A stretch of DNA of 7,105 bases, from assembly GCA_964489215.1 (NCBI GenBank), contig CAZAYB010000166.1, positions 1 through 7,105 on the forward strand, in the 5' to 3' direction. The notes under the pieces were generated by a model. It saw nothing but the letters and a program-made list of their open reading frames with translations. It had not been told where the DNA came from and did not search any database. The position numbers were made by a program, and so were the translations under genes. Positions 1-5,753 of the stretch are shown here, in pieces (position 1 is the first letter of the stretch; the number at the start of each line of letters is the position of its first letter). Source of the DNA: CAZAYB01 sp964489215. Lineage in GTDB: Bacteria > Planctomycetota > Phycisphaerae > Sedimentisphaerales > Anaerohalosphaeraceae.

Positions 1-2
1 TT

Positions 3-284
3 GTTTTAATATCAAGAGTATTTAGCAAATGGAAATCTGCTCTTATCATTGTCAAGGCTTCAACCTTGACCAGTTGGCACTGGAAAGGCTTCAAACTTTA
101 TTGGAAACGAAAATCTCGAAGAGTTGGCAGGCCCAATATTGATTGGCAGCTTATTAAACTAATCAGAAGAATGCAAAAAGGAAAGGTAAATTGGACACAA
201 AACGCAATTTTAGGCTCAAACTCAGGAAATATCAGGAAATGTCAAGTTTTTAAGTCCTTCTTAAATAATCATTTAAAAAAATGA
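3..284 (+). pseudogene. Decayed integrase-type transposase remnant (N-terminal part, left end outside window)
   Basis: The frame from base 3 is open to a TGA at 282-284 with no convincing start; the first start-like codon is TTG at 66. It reads ...VFSKWKSALIIVKAS, then WHWKGFKLYWKRKSRR and VGRPNIDWQLIKLIRRM. This closely resembles the segment before the catalytic core of rve/DDE-type transposases, which usually runs W-H-R-K-G-F-x-L-Y-W-x-W-K-S-R-R, G-R-P, then I-R-R-M and a tryptophan with R-I-x-x-E-L. After about base 195 the similarity fades. A shifted frame at 203-232 reads RNFRLKLRKY, recalling the usual R-I-x-x-E-L-x-x-L-G-Y, so at least one indel is likely. The D-D-E core is absent: the frame runs into the 3' end of tRNA-Lys. 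The assignment rests on remembered family consensus. No terminal inverted repeat is visible, and the element is not expected to be active. Confidence 0.55.
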
Positions 285-354
285 AGGCGCTGGGACTCGA
301 ACCCAGGACCTACGGCTTAAAAGGCCGTTGCTCTACCAGCTGAGCTACACCTCC
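282..354 (-). tRNA. tRNA-Lys (anticodon UUU)
   Basis: Read on the minus strand this is a complete 73-nt cloverleaf. The acceptor stem pairs GGAGGTG with CGCCTTC, including two G-U pairs. The D stem is GCTC/GAGC with an 8-nt loop, and the anticodon stem is ACGGC/GCCGT around loop CTTTTAA, giving anticodon TTT for lysine codons AAA/AAG. A 5-nt variable loop follows, then T stem CTGGG/CCCAG with loop TTCGAGT. The discriminator base is A (position 282). CCA is not encoded. Seven T residues (minus strand, 281-275) follow directly, so the tRNA fold plus this T-run may end transcription. It stands alone, with no other tRNA beside it. The transposase remnant on the other strand touches its 3' end. 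Confidence 0.97.
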
Positions 355-374
355 AACTGCTTGTCAGTACTTAA

Positions 375-403
375 ATTATAAATTTCAACTTTTGATCTCA
401 TAA
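375..403 (-). promoter_or_regulatory. Possible proximal tRNA-Lys promoter
   Basis: A perfect TATAAT lies on the minus strand at 375-380, with a poor -35 (TTATGA, 398-403) at 17-bp spacing. The predicted start near 368 would leave a leader of about 14 nt before the tRNA. It may be a second start site for the same tRNA. In AT-rich DNA a lone TATAAT can be chance, so confidence is modest. Confidence 0.35.
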
Positions 404-408
404 CCAAT

Positions 409-432
409 CTGTGCTGAAAACTGTGCTGAAAG
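409..432. repeat. Two adjacent 12-bp direct repeats
   Basis: CTGTGCTGAAAA (409-420) is followed immediately by CTGTGCTGAAAG (421-432), identical at 11 of 12 positions. It lies just upstream of the possible proximal tRNA-Lys promoter and inside the transcript predicted from the stronger one. No function is evident. Confidence 0.6.
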
Positions 433-481
433 CAAAATATTCTATTTTTTTCTACGGTATTAACCAACAATCGAAAGAGTC

Positions 482-510
482 CTTATAGCACCTCTTGCCT
501 GCTGTGTCAA
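482..510 (-). promoter_or_regulatory. Strong sigma70-type promoter, probably for tRNA-Lys
   Basis: On the minus strand there is a perfect -35 TTGACA (505-510), a 17-bp spacer and a -10 TATAAG (482-487). The -10 is preceded by TGC, which gives an extended -10. The predicted start is near 475, about 120 nt before the mature tRNA 5' end, so RNase P would remove the leader. It is the best promoter match in this gap and points only at tRNA-Lys. Confidence 0.7.
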
Positions 511-524
511 GACTCCTTTATAAT
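495..524 (+). promoter_or_regulatory. Rightward promoter candidate overlapping the tRNA promoter
   Basis: The -35-like TTGCCT (495-500, 4 of 6) is followed by an 18-bp spacer and a perfect -10 TATAAT (519-524). The predicted start is near 531. The -35 lies between the -10 and -35 of the leftward tRNA promoter, so the two could not be occupied at once. It could drive either a short RNA ending at 640 or, by readthrough, the rhamnosidase gene. Confidence 0.4.
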
Positions 525-530
525 ATTTTT

Positions 531-640
531 TGTCCTGAAATTAAGGCTTTTAATTTTTGCTTACCGACACCTTGTTCATTTTTTCCCAAACCATAATATT
601 TTATTACTGAAGACAGCCGATGCTGAGCGTTGTCTTTTTT
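531..640 (+). ncRNA. Candidate small RNA or attenuated leader
   Basis: A rightward promoter candidate (TATAAT at 519-524) and an intrinsic terminator (stem ending at 636 with T-run to 640) bracket about 110 nt with no protein frame of note. This is the layout of a short independent RNA or of a leader that ends early before the rhamnosidase gene. I recognise no known RNA family in it. The 5' boundary is a prediction from the promoter spacing. Confidence 0.22.
610..640 (+). terminator. Intrinsic terminator ahead of the rhamnosidase gene
   Basis: AAGACAGC (610-617) pairs with GTTGTCTT (629-636) in an 8-bp stem with one G-U pair and an 11-nt loop. A T-run to 640 follows, with more T-rich sequence after it. 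It lies 145 bp before the downstream ATG, with no plus-strand gene to its left except the transposase remnant far upstream, so it most likely ends a short RNA or attenuates a leader. Confidence 0.5.
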
Positions 641-686
641 GTTTTGATCAGAAATTTACTGGTCTTTTTTACGATTTCAAATATAC

Positions 687-704
687 TCAGTTTATTCAGT
701 TTAT
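687..704. repeat. Perfect 9-bp tandem repeat upstream of the rhamnosidase gene
   Basis: TCAGTTTAT occurs twice in direct succession (687-695 and 696-704). It begins at the last base of a TATACT box (682-687), where a transcription start would fall. Direct repeats spaced by nearly one helical turn can bind a regulator, but no regulator family can be named. Confidence 0.4.
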
Positions 705-772
705 TATGAAGAAGCGATGGTAACTGTTTTTGGCTCCGGGATTAAATTTTCAGGAGTCACCAGAAATATTAA

Positions 773-776
773 AGGA
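773..776 (+). promoter_or_regulatory. Ribosome binding site of the rhamnosidase gene
   Basis: AGGA lies 8 bases before the ATG at 785. This favours that start over the internal ATG at 800 (Met6), which has no comparable site. Confidence 0.65.
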
Positions 777-784
777 TTCGTTAT

Positions 785-3655
785 ATGTCATCTGTCAAAA
801 TGAACGCAAAATGGATATGGAAAAAGGATTTGCCGCCTGCAGATTATAATCGGTCAGTTGTTGGATGTAAGAAATTTACGCTCAAAGCGGTCAAATCAGC
901 CAAGATCATGGTTACAGCCGACACAAAATACAGGCTTTATATCAATGGAAAATGGGTAAATGACGGCCCAGCCAGAGGATGGGCAAATCATTTTCAGACA
1001 GATGTTATCCAGGCAAACCGCTTTTTGAAAAAGGGAGAAAATGAGGTCAGAATTTTTGCCTTTTTTGACGGCTCCGGAACATTTCATAAGGACCCTCAAA
1101 GGGCAGGATTCATTTTTCAGCTGGATGTAAAACAGCTTGACGGTAAAAATGTTGCTGTTGTTTCAGATTCTTCTTGGGACGTAGCTGAATTTGAGAACAG
1201 AATTGTCAACACTCCAAAGATAAGTGTCCAGCGAGAACCTTTTGAGTTATTTGACGCTCGTATTGAAAAGCTCAGGTTCACCAAGGCAGCAGAACTTTAT
1301 GATGTTAAAGCAGCACCCTATAAAAATTTAACGCCCCGCTGTGTCGCACTTATGACCAAAAAGCCTTTTTCGCTTAAATCATTTAAGGGCGCCAATATTG
1401 TAAAGCGGTCATCGGATATGAATTTTTGCGTTTATATGCCGCGACTGGTTACCCCCGGCGTGTTCAATTCTAACAGGCATGTTCATTATCCTTTCGGAAT
1501 GGCCTCTGTCCTGAAAGTAAAGCAAAACTCTAAGATTAAGATAGAAAGCTTCAGTTGGCGTGACGATAGATTTCTGATTACTGTTGATGGCAAGAGTAAT
1601 AAAAACGGGGTTTACAAGCTCGCACCGGGCAGTCATTTAATTCTGGCATTTAGTCGATGTGCCATGAGCCATGACAGAGAATTGTCGCTGAGATTAAAGA
1701 ATCCGCCGAAGATAAAGTTGGAAAATCCCCTCGATGCAGCCTTTGAGAATCCCTGGTGCTATCTGTCTTTTGAGGAATTCGCATTTTCAGGCGACGATAT
1801 CGTATGGGAAAACTGGCTCAGTAAAAACCCCCGCCAAAAAAAGAAATACGATGATTACATTAAGATTACCAAAGAATTTGCAGAAAAGGTTAAGGACACC
1901 AAAAGCTTTAAAAAGCTCCTTGCAGACAGGTCCAGACTGTTAAAGAAAAGCGTGATGTTCGTTGAAGATGACTACTGGAGGTTCCGCGAGCGTGAGGTTA
2001 TTGACTCCGCTGAAGGTAATGTGACCAACCAGGCCGATTTGATGTATGATAACTGCCGGATTTGTCAGATAAAGCCCGACAAAAGAGGCGATTTGGAAAT
2101 TATTTATGACCTTGGCCAGCAGAATTGCGGGTACTGGAGCTTTGAGCTGTGGGCAGATGAAGGGGTAGTGCTGGATATTTATGGCGTCGAATATATCAAT
2201 GACCAGGGCCGGATTCAGCACACCAGCGAAAACAGAAATGGATTAAGGTATATAACCCGCGATGGATTTAACAGCTTCACTTCCTTTCACAGACGCTCAT
2301 GCAGATATATATTGATTACACTGCGAAACCAGAAAAAAAGCATTGCCTTTAACAAATTCCAGCTGATAGAGTCTACATATCCGGTCAATTATATTGGCAG
2401 CTTCCAGTGTGACGACGAAAGGCTTAACAGAATATGGGATATTTCCGCAAGGGCACTTAAGCTTTGTATGGAAGATGTTTACGTTGATTGTCCCCTTTAT
2501 GAGCAGACCCTTTGGATCGGAGATGCCCGAAACGAAGGGCTTTTCGGTTATTATCTTTTTGATGCCGTTGACATTGCCCGCAATTCACTGAGGCTCGGTG
2601 CTCAGTCACTTGAATACATGCCTTTGGTCGGTTGTCAGGTGCCCACCTGCTGGCATAGCGTTATACCTGTGTGGAGCTTTTTATGGGGTATCGCTGTCTG
2701 GGAAAACTACTGGTACAGCGGTGATTTGAAGTTTTTGAAGGAAATGTGGAAGTATGTGCTCAAAAACATCAAAAACGCACAAGGTTACATTGACCGTAAC
2801 GGGCTGTTTACTGCTGATATGTGGAACCTTTTTGACTGGGCCGATATTGACCAGGGCAGGGATACCGTGTTGCATAACAGTATGTTCATGGCAGGAGCCG
2901 TCGACGCTGCCTGTAAATGCGCACTTGTTCTTGGAGATGATGACAATCTTAGATGGCTCAGGAAGTTGAGCGATCAGATTAAAAATGCCGTAAATAAAAC
3001 ATGGAACCGGTCCAGAAACGCTTACCCTGACAGTTACCTGGCGGACGGCTCACCAAGCCAGTCGATATGTCAGCATACCAATTTCCTGGCGGTTCTCTAT
3101 GATATTGTCAGCAGCGATAATTACGGCAAAGCTGTCGATAATATGCTAAACACCCGCGACGATATGGTCATGGTCGGTTCCCCTTTTGCGATACTTTACT
3201 TATATGAAGCGATGGAAAAGGCCGGGCAGTCGCATAAAATCATCGAATCCATATATGAAAATTATATCCCTATGCTCGAGGACGGCGCAACAACCACATG
3301 GGAGGTTTTTCAGTGCAGCCCTGTAGGCTCCGAGGATGGTAAGTTCCCAACGAGAAGCCACTGCCACGGCTGGTCAGCCGCTCCGGTTTATTTTCTCAAC
3401 AGAATAATTCTCGGACTAAAACAGACCTCAGCAGGGTGTGAAAGCTTTGAACTTAGCCCCATGCTTAACGGTTTGAAAAAAGCAAAGGGTTCGATCGCAA
3501 CCAGTAAAGGCCCAATAACTGTCAGCTGGGAGCGTAAAAAAAACAATCTTTCCGTTCGATACAAAGCCCCAAAGCAAGTCAAGGTCCAGTTTAAACCTAA
3601 TGATTCTCACAAGGGATTGAAGGTGTCGGTCAGCCAATCCGATGTTATGGCGTAA
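785..3655 (+). CDS. Alpha-L-rhamnosidase, glycoside hydrolase family 78 type
   Basis: The 956-residue protein likely hydrolyses terminal alpha-L-rhamnose by an inverting mechanism. Order of domains: an N-terminal jelly-roll (about 8-115, WIWKK through YRLYINGKWVNDGPARGW); a less recognisable beta-rich segment (about 180-345); a concanavalin-like beta domain (about 420-530, YDLGQQNCGYW and SCRYILITL); the six-hairpin (alpha/alpha)6 barrel (about 535-890); and a C-terminal beta domain (about 895-956). The barrel motif DCPLYEQTLWIGDA carries Asp568, Glu573 and Asp580, with the spacing of the GH78 acidic cluster. TTWE places a Glu at 840 where the family has its candidate base. SHCHGW (858-863) matches the usual C-terminal barrel His/Trp motif. 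There is no signal peptide, so it is probably cytoplasmic and acts on imported oligosaccharides or glycosides. No sugar transporter or other hydrolase lies nearby. Exact substrate is unknown, and a GH78-like enzyme of other specificity remains possible. Confidence 0.88.
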   Translation: MSSVKMNAKWIWKKDLPPADYNRSVVGCKKFTLKAVKSAKIMVTADTKYRLYINGKWVNDGPARGWANHFQTDVIQANRFLKKGENEVRIFAFFDGSGTFHKDPQRAGFIFQLDVKQLDGKNVAVVSDSSWDVAEFENRIVNTPKISVQREPFELFDARIEKLRFTKAAELYDVKAAPYKNLTPRCVALMTKKPFSLKSFKGANIVKRSSDMNFCVYMPRLVTPGVFNSNRHVHYPFGMASVLKVKQNSKIKIESFSWRDDRFLITVDGKSNKNGVYKLAPGSHLILAFSRCAMSHDRELSLRLKNPPKIKLENPLDAAFENPWCYLSFEEFAFSGDDIVWENWLSKNPRQKKKYDDYIKITKEFAEKVKDTKSFKKLLADRSRLLKKSVMFVEDDYWRFREREVIDSAEGNVTNQADLMYDNCRICQIKPDKRGDLEIIYDLGQQNCGYWSFELWADEGVVLDIYGVEYINDQGRIQHTSENRNGLRYITRDGFNSFTSFHRRSCRYILITLRNQKKSIAFNKFQLIESTYPVNYIGSFQCDDERLNRIWDISARALKLCMEDVYVDCPLYEQTLWIGDARNEGLFGYYLFDAVDIARNSLRLGAQSLEYMPLVGCQVPTCWHSVIPVWSFLWGIAVWENYWYSGDLKFLKEMWKYVLKNIKNAQGYIDRNGLFTADMWNLFDWADIDQGRDTVLHNSMFMAGAVDAACKCALVLGDDDNLRWLRKLSDQIKNAVNKTWNRSRNAYPDSYLADGSPSQSICQHTNFLAVLYDIVSSDNYGKAVDNMLNTRDDMVMVGSPFAILYLYEAMEKAGQSHKIIESIYENYIPMLEDGATTTWEVFQCSPVGSEDGKFPTRSHCHGWSAAPVYFLNRIILGLKQTSAGCESFELSPMLNGLKKAKGSIATSKGPITVSWERKKNNLSVRYKAPKQVKVQFKPNDSHKGLKVSVSQSDVMA

Positions 3656-3660
3656 TTTGC

Positions 3661-3689
3661 TTTATTCGCCGAAGCCCTGCCCTTATAAT
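3661..3689 (+). promoter_or_regulatory. umuD promoter predicting a leaderless mRNA
   Basis: A perfect TATAAT (3684-3689) stands 6 bases before the umuD ATG (3696), so the canonical start point coincides with the A of the ATG. A weak -35-like TTTATT (3661-3666) lies at 17-bp spacing. No Shine-Dalgarno sequence precedes the ATG, which agrees with leaderless initiation. The element starts 6 bases after the rhamnosidase stop codon. Confidence 0.55.
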
Positions 3690-3695
3690 GCTGTT

Positions 3696-4127
3696 ATGAA
3701 AACAAAGATAGAAAAAATATACCGTCCAAATCTTACAAGCTCCAGGCCACTGCCCTATTTCGAGGCCACCGTCTCAGCAGGCTTCCCCTCGCCAGCTGCC
3801 GATTACGAGGAAAACAAGCTTGACCTCAACACGCACCTCATAAAAAACCCTGCCGCAACTTTCATTGTAAAAGTATCAGGCGATTCCATGCAGGGAGCCG
3901 GCATTCACCAGGGCGACCTGCTCATCGTTGACCGCTCCCTAAAGCCCTGCGACAAAAACGTCGTCATAGCAGTAATCGATGGTGAAATGACCGTAAAACG
4001 CATAAGAATCAAAAACAAAAAAATATCACTGGCACCGGAAAACCCCCGCTACCCGACAAGACAGATTGACAGTTCGATGAACTTCCAAGTCTGGGGTGTC
4101 GTAACAAACGTCATCCACAGCCTCTAA
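3696..4127 (+). CDS. umuD: UmuD-like translesion polymerase V subunit, S24 self-cleaving protease
   Basis: The 143-residue protein matches UmuD along its whole length (E. coli UmuD is 139 residues). In the family, UmuD is cut by RecA-stimulated self-cleavage to UmuD', which joins UmuC to form error-prone polymerase V. Motifs seen: cleavage region SAGFPSPAADY, with the expected cut between Ala28 and Gly29 (E. coli has Cys-Gly); the nucleophile in SGDSM, Ser64; and the general base Lys101 in TVKR, 37 residues later as in E. coli. IHQGDLLIVDRSL and the C-terminal VWGVVTNVIHSL also fit. The frame extends back to ATG 3642 inside the rhamnosidase gene, but family length, the promoter position and lack of a ribosome binding site favour 3696. 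No umuC follows: the next gene is metK on the opposite strand. A partner polymerase would have to be encoded elsewhere. Confidence 0.9.
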   Translation: MKTKIEKIYRPNLTSSRPLPYFEATVSAGFPSPAADYEENKLDLNTHLIKNPAATFIVKVSGDSMQGAGIHQGDLLIVDRSLKPCDKNVVIAVIDGEMTVKRIRIKNKKISLAPENPRYPTRQIDSSMNFQVWGVVTNVIHSL

Positions 4128-4191
4128 CCTCAACTGCCTTCCCGAACGGTTTCGCTCTGTATCAAAATGAGATGATTTATCCTGCCAACCC

Positions 4192-4250
4192 AAAAAAAAT
4201 ACCCTTGCCGTTCTTTCGGAAAATCCAATCCGTTAAAACAGCAAAGGTAT
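4192..4250 (-). terminator. Intrinsic terminator of metK
   Basis: On the minus strand ATACCTTTGCTGTT (4250-4237) pairs with AACGGCAAGGGTAT (4212-4199) in a 14-bp stem with two G-U pairs and a 24-nt loop. Seven T residues follow at once (4198-4192). It begins 28 bases after the metK stop. No T-run follows on the plus side, so it would not be a typical terminator for umuD. Confidence 0.8.
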
Positions 4251-4278
4251 CTATATAGTAATCCTGACAGCCCAAAAC

Positions 4279-5487
4279 CTATTTCTTATCGAGTCCTGCC
4301 ATTTTCTTCAGTTTATCGACCATATCGGTTTTTTCCCACGTAAACGTCTTGCCGTTCTTGCCGAAATGTCCGTTGCGAGCAGTCTTTTCGTAAATAGGCT
4401 TCCTCAGATCCAGATGCTTTATCATACCTGAAGGATCGAGCGGGAAAACCTTTGTAATAATCTCTTCAATTTTACGTTCCGGTATCTTTGCCGTACCCTC
4501 GGTATCGACAAGAACCGAAATTGGCGTCGGCAATCCAATTGCGTAAGAAAGCTGAACCTCACAGGCATCCGCCAGCCGTGCCGCAACAATATTCTTGGCG
4601 ATATACCGGGCCATATAACTTGCCGTTCTGTCAACCTTCGTCGGGTCCTTACCGCTGAAAGCTCCGCCGCCATGGCTGCCCCTGCCCCCGTAGGTATCTA
4701 CAATTATCTTCCTGCCGGTCAATCCGCAGTCTGCCTTAGGACCGCCAAGGACAAACTTGCCGGTAGGATTAACATGAACTATCATCTTATTGTCAACAAG
4801 CTTTTTAGGAAGCGAAGGCATTATAACCTTATCAACAATATCCTTACGCAGTTTGCTGTACTTTACTTTTTCAGTATGCTGTGTAGAAATCACAACCGTA
4901 TGAATCCTCCTGGGCTTACCGCTCTCATCATACTCGACGGTAACCTGGCTCTTGCCGTCCGGACGCAGATATTTCAGCTGTCCTCTCTTACGAACACTCG
5001 AAAGCTTATCAGTCATCTTATGTGCAAGGTATATCGGCATAGGCATCAAAACAGGAGTCTCTCTGCACGCGTAACCGAACATAAGCCCCTGGTCACCTGC
5101 GCCCTGTTTCTTATGAAGACCCTTGCCGGTATCCACACCCTGAGAAATATCAGGGCTCTGATGGTCTATAGTAACCACTACCGCACAGTCCTCAGAGTCA
5201 AACCCTATTGTCGGGTCCGCGTAACCGATTTCCTTAACCGTCTTCCTTGCCGTCGATGCGATATCCACATAAGCCTTAGTCGTTATCTCGCCTGCCACCA
5301 CTACCAGCCCCGTAGTTACCATCGTTTCGCATGCAACCCTGCTGTTAGGGTCCTCTTTAAGCATCTCGTCAAGTATCGCGTCGGATATCTGGTCAGCAAC
5401 CTTGTCAGGATGCCCCATCGTCACGGACTCACTTGTAAACAGATGACCTGTTTTTGTTATCGGGACTGTCTTTTTTCCTTTCGCCAT
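4279..5487 (-). CDS. metK: S-adenosylmethionine synthetase (methionine adenosyltransferase)
   Basis: The 402-residue cytoplasmic enzyme makes S-adenosylmethionine from methionine and ATP, releasing phosphate and diphosphate. It is the main methyl-donor source of the cell and normally a homotetramer binding Mg2+ and K+. Visible signatures: FTSESVTMGHPDK (17-29) with the catalytic His26; DHQSPDISQGV (108-118); GAGDQG (129-134); GGPKADCGLTGRK (248-260); and the phosphate-binding loop HGGGAFSGKDPTKVDR (272-287). The length is near the usual 380-400, with about ten extra lysine-rich residues at the N-terminus. The start is fixed by AAGGAG 7 bases before the ATG. It is transcribed convergently to umuD and has its own promoter, leader and terminator, so it looks monocistronic. 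No transfer or decay signs are visible. Confidence 0.97.
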   Translation of the reverse strand: MAKGKKTVPITKTGHLFTSESVTMGHPDKVADQISDAILDEMLKEDPNSRVACETMVTTGLVVVAGEITTKAYVDIASTARKTVKEIGYADPTIGFDSEDCAVVVTIDHQSPDISQGVDTGKGLHKKQGAGDQGLMFGYACRETPVLMPMPIYLAHKMTDKLSSVRKRGQLKYLRPDGKSQVTVEYDESGKPRRIHTVVISTQHTEKVKYSKLRKDIVDKVIMPSLPKKLVDNKMIVHVNPTGKFVLGGPKADCGLTGRKIIVDTYGGRGSHGGGAFSGKDPTKVDRTASYMARYIAKNIVAARLADACEVQLSYAIGLPTPISVLVDTEGTAKIPERKIEEIITKVFPLDPSGMIKHLDLRKPIYEKTARNGHFGKNGKTFTWEKTDMVDKLKKMAGLDKK

Positions 5488-5617
5488 TAAACTGCTCCTT
5501 CAGAAATTTACTCTAATTACTATTTTGCTTTGGTTACAAAAAACTGCGGCAGTACTCTTTATCTCTGCACTTTTCCAAAACAAAATATCTTTGCAAAACT
5601 GTTATTTAGAACATAAA
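5488..5617 (-). other. metK 5' leader, about 130 nt, no recognised riboswitch
   Basis: The promoter at 5624-5652 predicts a start near 5617, so the leader is unusually long for a plain ribosome binding site. I looked for SAM-I and SAM-II signatures and found neither. A tiny hairpin, ACTG-CCG-CAGT (5553-5543), is followed by T residues down to 5538. The five bases ACTGC could instead pair with GCAGT beside the Shine-Dalgarno sequence (5490-5494). These pairings are short and only suggestive of regulation. Confidence 0.35.
5495..5500 (-). promoter_or_regulatory. Ribosome binding site of metK
   Basis: AAGGAG on the minus strand is separated by 7 bases from the ATG at 5487. It is the strongest Shine-Dalgarno match in the window. 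Confidence 0.85.
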
Positions 5618-5623
5618 CGGACT

Positions 5624-5652
5624 ACTATACACCAAAAAATCGCTTCCGTCAA
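5624..5652 (-). promoter_or_regulatory. Sigma70-type promoter of metK
   Basis: The minus strand carries -35 TTGACG (5647-5652, 5 of 6), a 17-bp spacer and -10 TATAGT (5624-5629, 5 of 6). The predicted start is near 5617. It lies between the DUF547 gene stop and metK, so metK need not depend on readthrough from the upstream gene. Confidence 0.75.
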
Positions 5653-5753
5653 ATAAAGAAATGAAATACTTAACAAAACTTCATTTGTGCTCAAAACTCT
5701 TAACCGTTGCCGAAACAAATCCTGCGACACACATTTCCCCCATATCCTCAAAA

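Larger units (their letters stand above)
355..784. other. Intergenic region with divergent signals, no protein gene seen
   Basis: These 430 AT-rich bases separate tRNA-Lys (leftward) from the rhamnosidase gene (rightward). I see no convincing coding frame in either direction. The region holds two tRNA-facing promoter candidates, a rightward promoter candidate (495-524), an intrinsic terminator (610-640), a 12-bp direct repeat (409-432) and a 9-bp tandem repeat (687-704). A TATACT box at 682-687, with no good -35, lies after the terminator and could be the -10 for the rhamnosidase mRNA, giving a leader of about 90 nt. An AT-only hairpin at 538-556 is probably weak. Confidence 0.6.

Noticed and set aside
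3642..3695. Extended umuD start at ATG 3642
   Set aside because: It would add 18 residues absent from UmuD, begin inside the rhamnosidase gene without a ribosome site, and place the TATAAT inside the coding region.
4143..4154. CGAA-N4-TTCG inverted repeat after umuD as a terminator or LexA site
   Set aside because: The stem is 4 bp with no T-run, and it lies after the gene with spacing unlike known LexA boxes.
4672..5490. 272-codon open frame on the plus strand
   Set aside because: It lies wholly antisense to metK, whose motifs are complete, and its translation shows no recognisable domain. It is a by-product of metK codon use.
5488..5617. SAM riboswitch before metK
   Set aside because: The conserved SAM-I core and SAM-II pseudoknot sequences are not visible in the leader.
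5681..5743. 20-codon frame on the minus strand (begins MGEMCVAGF) between the DUF547 gene and metK
   Set aside because: The GAGG before it is too close to the ATG, and the peptide matches nothing I know. It is too short to support.
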